Below, one piece after another: positions 49,280 through 57,825 of a DNA stretch of 64,000 nucleotides. The stretch comes from Candidatus Aenigmatarchaeota archaeon. GTDB lineage: Archaea; Aenigmatarchaeota; Aenigmatarchaeia; CG10238-14; SCSR01. The first letter of the stretch is position 1. Every line of letters begins with the position of its first letter. The notes under the pieces are model-generated. The model did not search any database, was not told the origin of the DNA, and saw only the letters and a list, made by a program, of their open reading frames with translations. The stretch is from NCBI GenBank assembly GCA_030615205.1, contig JAUWZS010000002.1, positions 286,476 through 350,475 on the forward strand, given 5' to 3'. Position numbers and translations under genes: made by a program.

Positions 49280-50041
49280 ATGGAAAATTATGCATCAAAC
49301 CTTTTATTGAGTGGTAAAAGGATCGACAACAGGAAGCTAGACGAGTTTAGAGAAATCGAAATAAAACAAGGTATAATAGATAAAGCTGAAGGTTCAGCAA
49401 TGGTGAAACTCGGAAAGACCAAAATACTAGCAGGTGTAAAGATAGGGTTGGGCACGCCGTTTCCAGATACCCCAAATGAAGGGATGCTTATTGTTAATGC
49501 TGAGTTTACGCCTCTTGCCTCGCCGGATTTTGAATCAGGACCGCCTGGAGAGGATGCAACAGAGCTTGCAAGAGTTGTTGATAGAGGTATACGCGAATCA
49601 AAATGCATAGACTTGAAAAAACTCTGCAAAACTCCAAGAGAGATGGTTTTGTGTGTTTTTGTAGACATACATATAATCAATCATGATGGCAACCTGATAG
49701 ACTGTGCGTTCTTGGCGAGTTTAGCCGCACTTATGGATACAAAGATACCAAAAATAAAAGACGATCGAATAGTAAGAGGGAAATTTGAAAAAGATTTGCC
49801 GGTTTTGTACAAACCTATAGAAGTTACTGTATGTAAAGTTGATGATAAATTCGTCCTCGATCCAATGTTCAAAGAAGAAGCCGTAATAGAGTCCAAGCTT
49901 ACTGTATGCGTGAGGGATGATGAAAAAATATGCGCATTACAAAAACAGGGCTCAAAAGAGCTTACAATGGATGATATTAAAAAGATGATTGAAATCGCAA
50001 TCGATAAAAGCAAGGAACTAAGAAAATTGTTTGAGCGATAG
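49280..50041 (+). CDS. rrp42: Exosome subunit Rrp42
   Basis: A 253-residue RNase PH-fold partner of Rrp41: GKRIDNRKLDEFREIEIKQGIIDKAEGSAMVKLGKTKILAGVK, with PDFESGPPGEDATELARVVDRGIRESKCIDLKKLC. It lacks its own catalytic acidic pair but helps RNA binding in the hexameric ring. Preceded by GAGAGGTG. The next gene is L39e, 21 bp on. Confidence 0.96.
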   Translation: MENYASNLLLSGKRIDNRKLDEFREIEIKQGIIDKAEGSAMVKLGKTKILAGVKIGLGTPFPDTPNEGMLIVNAEFTPLASPDFESGPPGEDATELARVVDRGIRESKCIDLKKLCKTPREMVLCVFVDIHIINHDGNLIDCAFLASLAALMDTKIPKIKDDRIVRGKFEKDLPVLYKPIEVTVCKVDDKFVLDPMFKEEAVIESKLTVCVRDDEKICALQKQGSKELTMDDIKKMIEIAIDKSKELRKLFER

Positions 50042-50062
50042 TTAAATGTAAGGTGTGTTTTA

Positions 50063-50227
50063 ATGGCCAAAAAAACTCTGTCGAAGAAAATAAAACTTGC
50101 AAAAATAAAAAAAGTACGCACTGCCCCACGGTGGGCCGACATCAGAAAGTTCGGATTAAAGCGTGCAAGAACGAGGAGAATAAACGTTACAAAGAAAAGA
50201 TGGAGACGCACGCAGGTAAAAGTATAA
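50063..50227 (+). CDS. rpl39e: Ribosomal protein L39e
   Basis: The ORF track shows only a shadow in another frame. Translating by hand gives 54 residues: MAKKTLSKKIKLAKIKKVRT, then APRWADIRKFGLKRARTRRI and NVTKKRWRRTQVKV. This is the eL39 pattern. Located after rrp42 and ending 12 bp before the convergent pilin stop. AAGGTGTG precedes it. L31e, which often follows L39e in archaea, is absent here. Confidence 0.94.
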   Translation: MAKKTLSKKIKLAKIKKVRTAPRWADIRKFGLKRARTRRINVTKKRWRRTQVKV

Positions 50228-50239
50228 AAAGCCAATGAC

Positions 50240-50653
50240 TTATTTCCAACAGAATTGTCCTACTCTACACTCGCCACTTACCCCGATGTTTAGGCAACTT
50301 CCTGTGCAGATAACAGTGCTTTGATTACCACGATTCTTGACTGAGCTATTAATCGCCCCAGGAACTAATGCATTACCAAAATTATCAATAAGGGTTCCGT
50401 TACCCCAATAACATGTAGGACTAGTTATATTCTGAGATCCTCTGTTTGTAATCATCACTGCATTAGATGATACAGAAATAACATCTATGTAAGTCCCTAC
50501 GCATTTTGTCTGGTTTAGAGCTACTGCTTCAACACTACTTGTAGTGATTGTTGTAAAAGTGGTCAGCCATAGGCTTAGTATGCCGCCTACTGATACCGTG
50601 AAGGCGATCAAAAGAACTACTGCTATCAGTGGGCTTATTCCCTTTGATTTCAT
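50240..50653 (-). CDS. Archaeal type IV prepilin
   Basis: A 137-residue protein with a short basic leader then KSKGISPLIAVVLLIAFTVSVGG, the class III prepilin signal. The exported part has several N-glycosylation sequons (NITS, NSSV, NQST) and three Cys pairs near the C-terminus. It lies alone, convergent with L39e, and not next to the pilus operon at 1-2475. It may be a minor pilin or a subunit of a second pilus. Confidence 0.87.
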   Translation of the reverse strand: MKSKGISPLIAVVLLIAFTVSVGGILSLWLTTFTTITTSSVEAVALNQTKCVGTYIDVISVSSNAVMITNRGSQNITSPTCYWGNGTLIDNFGNALVPGAINSSVKNRGNQSTVICTGSCLNIGVSGECRVGQFCWK

Positions 50654-50701
50654 ATCTATCTTTATAGAATTTATGATTAGGAACTTATAATTTTTAACAA
50701 G

Positions 50702-51001
50702 CTAGGATTTTTGCTCTTTGGGCTTGGATTTGTTGCTCGATTCATTACTTGCCTCACTACTTGCTTCACTGCCAACTATTTTATCACTGCTAATTGTTTC
50801 ATCAGCCGGTTTACTATCGCTCGGTTTGTTGTTCTTCCAAATAGTCATACTGCATTTTCCACAATACCATCTGTCTTTATGCTCGGCCATAAAAGTACCA
50901 TCACCGCATCTATCGCAAATTCTTTTGACTCTTTCGACTTTATCTCCGCTGACTTTGTAGAATTCATTACGCTTTACTGGTTTGTGTTTCAGTTTCACCA
51001 C
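50702..51001 (-). CDS. rps27ae: Ribosomal protein S27ae with Ser/Lys-rich tail
   Basis: A zinc-ribbon small-subunit protein: [39 protein letters not shown] holds two CxxC pairs. The C-terminal 40-45 residues are a Ser/Lys/Glu-rich tail ([20 protein letters not shown]) absent from typical S27ae. The start is GTG 51001 (or 50998), with GAAGGTG upstream, overlapping the S24e gene end by 35 bp. Confidence 0.93.
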   Translation of the reverse strand: MVKLKHKPVKRNEFYKVSGDKVERVKRICDRCGDGTFMAEHKDRWYCGKCSMTIWKNNKPSDSKPADETISSDKIVGSEASSEASNESSNKSKPKEQKS

Positions 51002-51380
51002 CTTCTTTCTTTATTTCTTCCTTTACTTCTGGTGCTTTAGCATCATGTTCTTTCTCATGCTCTTTAGGCTTTTCTCTAGCTTCTTTAGGCTCTCCCTTGG
51101 TTTCTTCTCCTTTTTTCTCTGTTGGCTTCTCAGCTGATTTTTTAACAATGACTGGCTTTTCGTTTAAAATTTTAATCTTGGCTATTGATTCGCCAATGCC
51201 CCTTTTTGTCAAGATATAATCAACAGAAACCTGGGACTCATCGACTTTGTACATTTTACCAAGTTCTTTTTTCAAATCGTCTGTTTTCGGTGTTGGTGCC
51301 CCTCTATGAATAATATCTATCCGGAGGTCTTTCCTCTTGAAAAATGGGTTATCTATTTTCTTTATGATTTTTATTTCCAT
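50967..51380 (-). CDS. rps24e: Ribosomal protein S24e with Lys/Glu-rich tail
   Basis: About 137 residues; the S24e core ([32 protein letters not shown]...[31 protein letters not shown]) occupies the first 90. The rest is a Lys/Glu/Pro-rich tail. The ORF track start is upstream; ATG 51380 (MEIKII) is the family start. It lies between Spt4 and S27ae as in many archaea. Confidence 0.93.
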   Translation of the reverse strand: MEIKIIKKIDNPFFKRKDLRIDIIHRGAPTPKTDDLKKELGKMYKVDESQVSVDYILTKRGIGESIAKIKILNEKPVIVKKSAEKPTEKKGEETKGEPKEAREKPKEHEKEHDAKAPEVKEEIKKEGGETETQTSKA

Positions 51381-51417
51381 ATTAAAACACCGTTTTCCAA
51401 TTAGCTTCTGCAAAGAT

Positions 51418-51606
51418 TCAACCAACATAAAGTGCGTATTTTCCCGGCTCGTTTATCTCCAGCGTTTTTGCAATCTCACTTTCTGTATTGATTATTACAA
51501 CTATGCCTTTCCAACTAGTCGAAAGTTTTGTTGATTTGCACACTGGACAGACCTTTTCTGTTGTAAATCGTCTGCAATTCCTGCACACTTGCGTCCGCCT
51601 TGCCAT
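51418..51606 (-). CDS. spt4: Transcription elongation factor Spt4 (RpoE'')
   Basis: A 62-residue zinc protein: RTQVCRNCRRFTTEKVCPVCKSTKLSTSWKGIVVIINTE has CxxC...CxxC. Spt4 pairs with Spt5/NusG to aid elongation. It directly follows rpoE1, the usual archaeal arrangement. ATG 51606 is well supported; the next gene (S24e) starts 37 bp downstream. Confidence 0.95.
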   Translation of the reverse strand: MARRTQVCRNCRRFTTEKVCPVCKSTKLSTSWKGIVVIINTESEIAKTLEINEPGKYALYVG

Positions 51607-51645
51607 CTACTCACTTCTTTACCTTTAATTTTTTTATCTTTATAA

Positions 51646-52290
51646 TCAGTTATCACTCTTTTTATTTTGTTTTTGTTTCAGTTTTTGCTTTAGTTTCTTT
51701 CCTTTTTCTGCTTTTCCAGCGGCTGCTTCTGATTTAGGCCCGCCAGTCTTTTTCCTCTTTTTATCTTCTATAATCCACGCCAGTCCCCCAAGACCTGGCT
51801 GTCTCATGGTAAGCCCTATTTTATTTTCTCCGCGTTTAAGACTTATTGATATTACCCTCGCACGCACTAGGTCTCCCTCTTTCAAAGTACGCTTGCTTTC
51901 TCTGCCGAGGAACAAGGAGTTTTTGTTATCAAAGCTGACAAAATCATCCATCAATTGCGATATGTGTATCAGACCGTCCATTGGGCCCATCCGGATGAAT
52001 GACCCAAACTCGGTATTGTCTATAACTTTACCATACACTATCTCATGAATCTCTGGTTTAAAAGTCATGAGTTTGAACTCGCAGTCATAATATACACCAG
52101 GATCATTGGGAACTATCTTGCCCTCGCCGACTTTGTCTATCGATATCAAAGATAGTATCACACCTAATCTTGAATTTACAACACCTTCGAATTGGTCTGC
52201 TATCGCTGATTTTATAGCTTTTTTAACATCTGTGCCGAGTTTTTCCGGTGGCACCCTTATTTTATCTTCAACTGTTGCTATTCGATACAC
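51646..52290 (-). CDS. rpoE: DNA-directed RNA polymerase subunit E' (Rpb7-like)
   Basis: About 214 residues. RNP-like N-domain (MYRIATVEDKIRVPPEKLGTDVKKAIKSAIADQFEG) and an S1 domain (EIVYGKVIDNTEFGSFIRMGPMDGLIHISQLMDDFVS), the RpoE' layout that forms the polymerase stalk with RpoF. A Lys/Gln-rich tail of about 30 residues ends the protein. The start is GTG 52290. It heads the E'-Spt4-S24e-S27ae run. Confidence 0.94.
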   Translation of the reverse strand: MYRIATVEDKIRVPPEKLGTDVKKAIKSAIADQFEGVVNSRLGVILSLISIDKVGEGKIVPNDPGVYYDCEFKLMTFKPEIHEIVYGKVIDNTEFGSFIRMGPMDGLIHISQLMDDFVSFDNKNSLFLGRESKRTLKEGDLVRARVISISLKRGENKIGLTMRQPGLGGLAWIIEDKKRKKTGGPKSEAAAGKAEKGKKLKQKLKQKQNKKSDN

Positions 52291-52447
52291 ACCTACACCT
52301 CTTTAATCTTTGTTCTTAATCTTTTTAATTTCATTACTCTTTAATTTATATGTAATTTCTATGCCACAACCTATTATTTTTATTGCTTGTTTAGTATTTT
52401 TATTGACGTGTCTAAAAATTAAAGTTTATTTTAGTTTATAGTAGGGT

Positions 52448-54547
52448 TCATAGTAGGGCGTATTTCACAATGATGGGAGCTATTACCAAAGACACCATTG
52501 TCATAAGTTTCATCAACCCATCAAGCGATGGGCCAGATGCGTCTTTTAATGGATCGCCAACTGTATCGCCGACCACAGCAGCCTTATGCGCATCCGAGCC
52601 TTCTCCACCATATCTTCCAGATTCTATATATTTCTTTGCGTTATCCCACGCTGCACCGGCATTTGACATCATAAGTGCCATTGCAAAAGCGGATATGAGA
52701 GTTCCTACAAGCAAAGCTATGCTCGCTTTTGGGCCTAGAACTAACCCGACAACTATAGGAGATATTATCGCGATTAGGCCTGGCTTTATCAACTCCTTCA
52801 ACGCGGTTTTTGTCACAATGTCAACGCATCTCGCATAATCTGGCTTAGCCTTTCCTTTCACAAGGCCTGGTATTTCTTTGAACTGCCTGCGAACCTCCTC
52901 TATAATCTTTTCCGCACCTTTTCCAACAGCACGGATAATCATAGAGCTAAACAAGAAAGGCAGCATACCTCCTATAAAAAGACCTGTAATAATTACCGGG
53001 TCCGTAAGGCTTAGTGTAAGCACGCCTGGCGTAATTAATCGATTTACCAAAACCGTATAAGCTATTATAAGCGATAAAACAGTCATAGCGCCTGAAGCGA
53101 TAACGTAGCCTTTTCCTGTAGCTGCTGTTGTATTCCCAATAGCATCAAGCATGTCCAATCTATCTTTTACTACCTGTTTTTGATTAGACATTTCTGCGAT
53201 GCCTGTGGCATTATCAGCAACCGCTCCATATGCGTCTGTTGCCAAAGTTATGCCCAGAGTGCTCAGCATCCCAACTGTAGCCAGTGAAATTCCATATAAC
53301 CCGAAATCAGGATTCACTGCGCCACCTGCAATAAAATAGCTGAGTGTCACGACAATGCTTACAACCGCTATGGGCACTGCAGTACTCATCATCCCAACAG
53401 ACATTCCATTTATTACAAGAGGTCCAGCACCGCTAAGTGAAGAGTGCGCAATACTTTTAGTAGGAGCATATGCAGATGATGTAAAATATTCGCTAACGGC
53501 TCCAATTACAGCCCCTGCAACAAGGCCTGCCAGCATAGCGACAAAAAATCCAATGTACTGAATCCCGAATAAGAGATAGATTATAATGAATGAGGATATA
53601 GCCGACAAAACAGACGCACCGTAGACGCCTTTTCGTATAGCAGATAAAAGCGCTGCTTGTGACGCTTTTCTTTTTTTCAGTTTCACTAGAGTTGTTCCAA
53701 TAACAGATGAAATAATACCAGCAAACATGATCAACAAAGGTGCGACCATGCCGTTGAAGCTCATGCCACGAGTAGCAAACGCGAATGCTCCCAAACACAT
53801 AGCCGCAAGAATTGCACTTGCATAAGATTCATGCAAATCAGCGCCCATGCCAGCCACATCGCCGACATTGTCACCAACCTGATCAGCAATAACAGCAGCA
53901 TTTCGTGGGTCATCCTCTGGAATGCCTTTCTCAATCTTTCCAACAAGATCTGCACCAACATCAGCAGATTTTGCATAAATCCCACCGCCCACACGTGAAA
54001 AGAAAGCCATAAAGCTGGTACCAATAGCGGATGAGACCATTACGTTAGTTATTAACAGAAAATCGCCAAGATAAAAATGATTCAGTATAAAATACCACAA
54101 GCTTATATCAAAAAGAACTATACCGACAACGAAAAGCCCCATGACTGCACCGCTGCTGAACGCAATGCGCAGCGCCGGATTGAGCCCCCTCCTTGCAGCG
54201 TTCGTAGTTCTCACATTGGCGTAAGAAGCTACCATCATACCTATGTAACCTGCAAGTGCACATGTTACCATACCATGCACAAAAGCGTATGGTGTGAAGA
54301 ACGAGATTTCACCAATATATGCAAGTCCGACAAAAATCAAAGTTACAAACGCTCCAACAATTGCAACGGTTTTGTATTGCCGCTTGAGGAAAGCTTTTGC
54401 TCCTTCTCGAATAAAATCAGAGATATCGGACATCTCCGTTGTTCCTTTGCTCTGCTTCAAAATCTTGAAAATTGTAAAAGCTACGAAGAGCAAAGCAATA
54501 GCAGAACCTGCAGGTGAAACCCACAAAAGATAGGACAAGTCAGTCAT
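52448..54547 (-). CDS. hppA: Membrane-bound ion-pumping pyrophosphatase (K+-dependent type)
   Basis: A 699-residue protein with about 16 membrane helices. DDPRNAAVIADQVGDNVGDVAGMGADLHESY holds the PPi-binding acidic clusters; SNAGAAWDNAKKYIE and DAHKAAVVGDTVGDPLKDASGP are the C-terminal catalytic motifs. GNTTAATGKG has Ala where K+-independent enzymes have Lys, implying K+ dependence. It would couple PPi hydrolysis to H+ or Na+ export; which ion is not decided. It supplies membrane energy from biosynthetic PPi. Confidence 0.95.
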   Translation of the reverse strand: MTDLSYLLWVSPAGSAIALLFVAFTIFKILKQSKGTTEMSDISDFIREGAKAFLKRQYKTVAIVGAFVTLIFVGLAYIGEISFFTPYAFVHGMVTCALAGYIGMMVASYANVRTTNAARRGLNPALRIAFSSGAVMGLFVVGIVLFDISLWYFILNHFYLGDFLLITNVMVSSAIGTSFMAFFSRVGGGIYAKSADVGADLVGKIEKGIPEDDPRNAAVIADQVGDNVGDVAGMGADLHESYASAILAAMCLGAFAFATRGMSFNGMVAPLLIMFAGIISSVIGTTLVKLKKRKASQAALLSAIRKGVYGASVLSAISSFIIIYLLFGIQYIGFFVAMLAGLVAGAVIGAVSEYFTSSAYAPTKSIAHSSLSGAGPLVINGMSVGMMSTAVPIAVVSIVVTLSYFIAGGAVNPDFGLYGISLATVGMLSTLGITLATDAYGAVADNATGIAEMSNQKQVVKDRLDMLDAIGNTTAATGKGYVIASGAMTVLSLIIAYTVLVNRLITPGVLTLSLTDPVIITGLFIGGMLPFLFSSMIIRAVGKGAEKIIEEVRRQFKEIPGLVKGKAKPDYARCVDIVTKTALKELIKPGLIAIISPIVVGLVLGPKASIALLVGTLISAFAMALMMSNAGAAWDNAKKYIESGRYGGEGSDAHKAAVVGDTVGDPLKDASGPSLDGLMKLMTMVSLVIAPIIVKYALL

Positions 54548-54604
54548 TCTCCAGCCCCTTCAATCTCTTCTTCGATATCCTCTTCAATCTCTTCTTCAAT
54601 CTAT

Positions 54605-54988
54605 TCAATCTATTATTTCCAAATATTTTCTTGCTCTTAAATAAATTACTTTTACACCTAAAGTATGTATTCTTTTTCTCAGTTTTGCATCATTCGTTGC
54701 AACAAAAATATTTTTTATATCCTTTTTATTATTTTTCAAAAAAGATATTATCGCATCATCAGCTGTCTGCCCAGAGGCGCTGACAACTTTTATCTTCGAG
54801 GAATCTATAAATTTCAGACCCAACTTCGCATACTTGTCCTTAATCTTTTTTAACTCGCCTATCGATTGCTGAACCATCAAAAAAACACACGGTGCACCAA
54901 CAATATCTATAATATCATCAAATCCCAATCTGAAACGAAACAAGTCTATAAGAAAATTAGTGTCCAGAATTATTCTCTTGATATTCAT
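54605..54988 (-). CDS. PIN-domain nuclease (Fcf1/VapC-like)
   Basis: About 127 residues. RIILDTNFLIDLFRFRLGF has the first Asp of the PIN fold; DAIISFLKNN and FVATNDAKLRKRIHTLGVKVIYL contain the later acidic residues. The spacing and C-terminus resemble the Fcf1/Utp23-related PIN group of archaea, possibly involved in rRNA processing, rather than a VapC toxin, and no antitoxin gene is adjacent. The start may be ATG 54988 or 55009. Confidence 0.82.
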   Translation of the reverse strand: MNIKRIILDTNFLIDLFRFRLGFDDIIDIVGAPCVFLMVQQSIGELKKIKDKYAKLGLKFIDSSKIKVVSASGQTADDAIISFLKNNKKDIKNIFVATNDAKLRKRIHTLGVKVIYLRARKYLEIID

Positions 54989-55064
54989 TGTACTCTTAAC
55001 ATTCTCCATAAATTATATTCTATTATCTTCTGATTTAAGATATAATTTGAAAGATAATTTCGAA

Positions 55065-55202
55065 TTATCTTCTTCTTTTTATCCTATTTGACGCTTTAGC
55101 GAGCAAACCGTTAGTCTCCATTGTTATATACAAGCATCCGACAGTAAACGCCAAATTCACCAATATTAACATCACTATTGGATCCGCAATAGCTATTGTC
55201 AT
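55065..55202 (-). CDS. Membrane microprotein, 45 aa
   Basis: Not on the ORF track. Translated by hand, the minus strand gives MTIAIADPIVMLILVNLAFT, then VGCLYITMETNGLLAKASNR and IKRRR, ending in a stop. One membrane segment and a basic C-tail are predicted. AGGTGAT sits 8 bp before the ATG (55209-55215), an excellent ribosome binding site for this genome. It lies between the PIN gene and the prepilin gene. No family recognised. Confidence 0.6.
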   Translation of the reverse strand: MTIAIADPIVMLILVNLAFTVGCLYITMETNGLLAKASNRIKRRR

Positions 55203-55311
55203 CTAATTATCACCTAATTAATTTTATTTTCTTTATAAAATAAACATATGGCTATCGTAGATAATGTTTATAACCTCAAATCACATAATAATATTTAAGG
55301 TGAAATTAAAA

Positions 55312-55725
55312 ATGAGGAAAAATACTAAAGGAGTATCGGCAGTAATAGCTACGATATTGATGCTGATGATTACTATTGCAATGGCAGGACTAGCATATGG
55401 ATTCATTTCAGGAGCATTCACAACAAAAACAGGAGTTGTAATAGAGATCGATGCAACTAGTACTAGGTGCTCAGGAGTTATAATAACTGTATGGGTGAGA
55501 AATACTGGAACTATGGCAACAACTGCGAATCTAGTGAGTACTTCAGGTACGAACTCGCAGGGCGGCACAATCGGCAGTGTCGTATGTGGTGCATCGACAG
55601 TCAATTTATACGCGGGTGGTGGTGCGGTATCATGCGCTACGCTCACGGGAACAGCAGGAACTAATACAATAATAGCGAGTGGTCCGGCAAATTCAGTACC
55701 AGGAACAGTGTATTGTCCAGGTTAA
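55312..55725 (+). CDS. Archaeal type IV prepilin/archaellin-like
   Basis: About 137 residues. A short leader MRKNTKGVSAVIATILMLMI holds the class III signal with Val-Ser-Ala after the Gly. The exported part is small, Gly/Thr/Ala-rich and beta-predicted, with about five Cys. AAGGTG precedes ATG 55312, so the longer ORF start at 55264 is rejected. Isolated from the assembly operon. It is convergent with aIF2 gamma. Pilin composition differs from the other three prepilins here. Confidence 0.85.
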   Translation: MRKNTKGVSAVIATILMLMITIAMAGLAYGFISGAFTTKTGVVIEIDATSTRCSGVIITVWVRNTGTMATTANLVSTSGTNSQGGTIGSVVCGASTVNLYAGGGAVSCATLTGTAGTNTIIASGPANSVPGTVYCPG

Positions 55726-55755
55726 ACTAAATCCGACAAAAGAAATCGAATCTGA

Positions 55756-57009
55756 TTAACAAATAATGCCGTAGCCTATTAGACGCCAACGACCGGAAAT
55801 TTGCCTTGATATCACTATTCTTTCTCTTTTTTCTACGCATAGTGGTATCTTTAGTTTTAATTTTACAGCTTTCTTTATTGATTCTATCGAGCCTACAGAC
55901 CGAGCTGTACCAACATTTACCATCAGAGTCTCACCAGGTTTTAGCGGCTGGACTGTTCCCATTTCCTCTGAGCCAACAACACGCTTCATAAGATTCACTT
56001 CGAACTCGATCTCATCTTTGGTCTCTGGCAGCCTGCCTGGCAGACCAACTACATTTCCAACAAGAGAATCAGACTTTGTCAGCGATGGATCAAGCTCTGT
56101 CATAACACCAAGCAACCCACCGGGCACAGCTTCTTCCAAATCGATCCCGGCTTTTTGCAATCCGATTATTTTTGTTTTCAGTGGCTGATACTTTTCGCCA
56201 TGCTTTACACCAGGCTTGATCTCTATTTCATCACCCACTCTCAGCTTTCCGCTTATTATTCCACCGCCGATGGTCCCGCCCATTATTTTTTTCGGCGCTA
56301 TGCCTGGTTTGTTTATGTCAAAGCTTCTAGCTACGAGCATCCTTGGCTCTTTATTGATTCTATCGGCGAGATCAGGCGTGGGAATTATATTTTCTATTGT
56401 ATCCAAAATTAGGTCTATGTTTATTCTCTTTTGCGAAGATACAGGGATTATTGGCGCGTTTTCCAAAATCGTTCCTTTTACAAAATCTTTTATCTCCTTA
56501 TAGTTTTTCATTGCCTCTTTTTCATCCACAAGGTCTATTTTACTTTGTACAATCACCACATTTTTTATTCCAACAACATTCAACGCAGTAACATGCTCTC
56601 TGGTCTGCGGTTGCGGACAACGCTCGTTCGCAGCAATAACGAGTATTGCACCATCCATCAATCTTGCGCCTGTAAGCACAGTGGCCATAAGCGTCTCGTG
56701 CCCGGGTGCGTCAATAAAACTAACCGTCCGTTGCAGTTCAGCATCGCCAAAGCAATATGGGCATTTCTCAGTCGAAACATATTTTTTGCATTTTTCACAT
56801 TTGTATATGCTCATGTCTGCATATCCAAGCCTTATTGTTATCCCACGTTTGAGCTCTTCAGAATGAGTAAGCGTAAGTTTGCCTGTGAGTACCTCAGTAA
56901 GCATTGTTTTGCCATGCCCGACGTGACCGACCATCCCTATATTAGCAGAAGGAATGAGTCTTTCATCAATTTTTTTATTATTATCAGTTTTCGTCTTTAC
57001 TTTCGCCAC
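55756..57009 (-). CDS. Translation initiation factor aIF2 subunit gamma
   Basis: A 417-residue GTPase that binds Met-tRNAi. The P-loop reads VGHVGHGKTMLTEVL, where family members have GHVDHGKT[S/T]L. A zinc knuckle (CEKCKKY...CPYC), G3 DAPGHE, and G4-like QSKIDLV follow, then EF-Tu-like domains 2 and 3. The start is GTG 57009, overlapping the S6e end by 26 bp. The Asp-to-Gly change in the P-loop is notable; in Sulfolobus this Asp contacts a second Mg ion. Confidence 0.94.
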   Translation of the reverse strand: MAKVKTKTDNNKKIDERLIPSANIGMVGHVGHGKTMLTEVLTGKLTLTHSEELKRGITIRLGYADMSIYKCEKCKKYVSTEKCPYCFGDAELQRTVSFIDAPGHETLMATVLTGARLMDGAILVIAANERCPQPQTREHVTALNVVGIKNVVIVQSKIDLVDEKEAMKNYKEIKDFVKGTILENAPIIPVSSQKRINIDLILDTIENIIPTPDLADRINKEPRMLVARSFDINKPGIAPKKIMGGTIGGGIISGKLRVGDEIEIKPGVKHGEKYQPLKTKIIGLQKAGIDLEEAVPGGLLGVMTELDPSLTKSDSLVGNVVGLPGRLPETKDEIEFEVNLMKRVVGSEEMGTVQPLKPGETLMVNVGTARSVGSIESIKKAVKLKLKIPLCVEKRERIVISRQISGRWRLIGYGIIC

Positions 57010-57646
57010 CTCCAGCTTTTTCAGTTTTTATTTCCGTTTCTACAGCCTCCTTCTTTTCTATCTTTGCTGCTTTTTCTTTCTTTACTTCTTTCTTTTCTTC
57101 TTCCTTTATTTCCTCTTTGGGTTTCTCTGTTGGCTTTTCAACTGGTTTTTCTTCGGGTTTTTCCTTTTTCAGCGTTTCTTTTGGGGTTTCTTTAGGTGCT
57201 TCTTTCGGTGTTTCCTTTGGTTTCTCTTCTTTTTGGACTTGTTCCTCTTTCTTCTCTTTCTTTTCTTTTTTCGGTATCAGTTGCTCAAGAGGCTTTTCGC
57301 CTGCTTTAATAATTTTAGCATTAATCTGCATAATCGAATCGGATATTGTGTTGCCACGAACTGTTTTTCTCCTGCGCTGGCCTTTTAATCTTGGATGAAA
57401 TCCGGGTGGCGCTGCGAGCAACATTTTTTTGCGTCCGCTGCCTTTAAGCCCGGGATACATTGGAAATCCGTCTTTGTCTGTACCGCCAGTTATTTGCAGA
57501 GCATATCCCGCAAGATTGACCAAATCACCGTTAAATTCATCTCCGATTTTTTTGCCAACCAGCCCGACTGCCTTTGACTGGTCAACTTCAATCTGAAAGC
57601 TCTTCCTGCTCTTTGGATCGCTTATTACAACTTTGAATACTGCCAT
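56984..57646 (-). CDS. rps6e: Ribosomal protein S6e with long charged tail
   Basis: About 220 residues, the core S6e domain (KVVISDPKSRKSFQIEVDQSKAVGLVGKKIGDEFNGDLVNLAGYALQITGGTDKDGFPMYPGLKGSGRKKMLLAAPPGFHPRLKGQRRRKTVRGNTISDSIMQINAKII in the first 115). The remaining 105 residues are Lys/Glu/Pro/Thr repeats (KETPKEAPKETPKETLKKEK). Such a long tail is unusual for archaeal S6e. It precedes aIF2 gamma, overlapping by 26 bp, a common neighbour order. Confidence 0.94.
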   Translation of the reverse strand: MAVFKVVISDPKSRKSFQIEVDQSKAVGLVGKKIGDEFNGDLVNLAGYALQITGGTDKDGFPMYPGLKGSGRKKMLLAAPPGFHPRLKGQRRRKTVRGNTISDSIMQINAKIIKAGEKPLEQLIPKKEKKEKKEEQVQKEEKPKETPKEAPKETPKETLKKEKPEEKPVEKPTEKPKEEIKEEEKKEVKKEKAAKIEKKEAVETEIKTEKAGGGESKDEN

Positions 57647-57753
57647 TTTTCACTACCTCTCCTTTTTATCCACATAACAATTGAATCTTAAATTATACTT
57701 ATATTTTTAAATACTTCTTATAAAGAAAAAACAAAAATAAAAATAAGGTGTTT

Positions 57754-57795
57754 ATGTGGCAGAGATGGCTGGTAAAGACAAAGATTTCATTGTGA
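57754..57795 (+). CDS. Possible Trp-rich leader peptide upstream of trpS
   Basis: A 13-codon ORF, MWQRWLVKTKISL, has two Trp codons among its first five and ends 30 bp before the trpS ATG. It follows AAGGTG closely (3 nt spacing). An overlapping ORF in another frame (GTG 57756 to TAA 57815, 19 codons) is an alternative use of the same site. Translation-coupled control of trpS is known in bacteria but not established in archaea; this is speculative. Confidence 0.3.
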   Translation: MWQRWLVKTKISL

Positions 57796-57825
57796 CTCTG
57801 GGGAGTAAGCGGTAAAGTGAAAAAT

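Noticed and set aside
54605-54988. VapBC toxin-antitoxin pair
   Set aside because: The PIN protein resembles the Fcf1-type group and the nearby 45-aa ORF is a membrane protein, not a VapB-like antitoxin.
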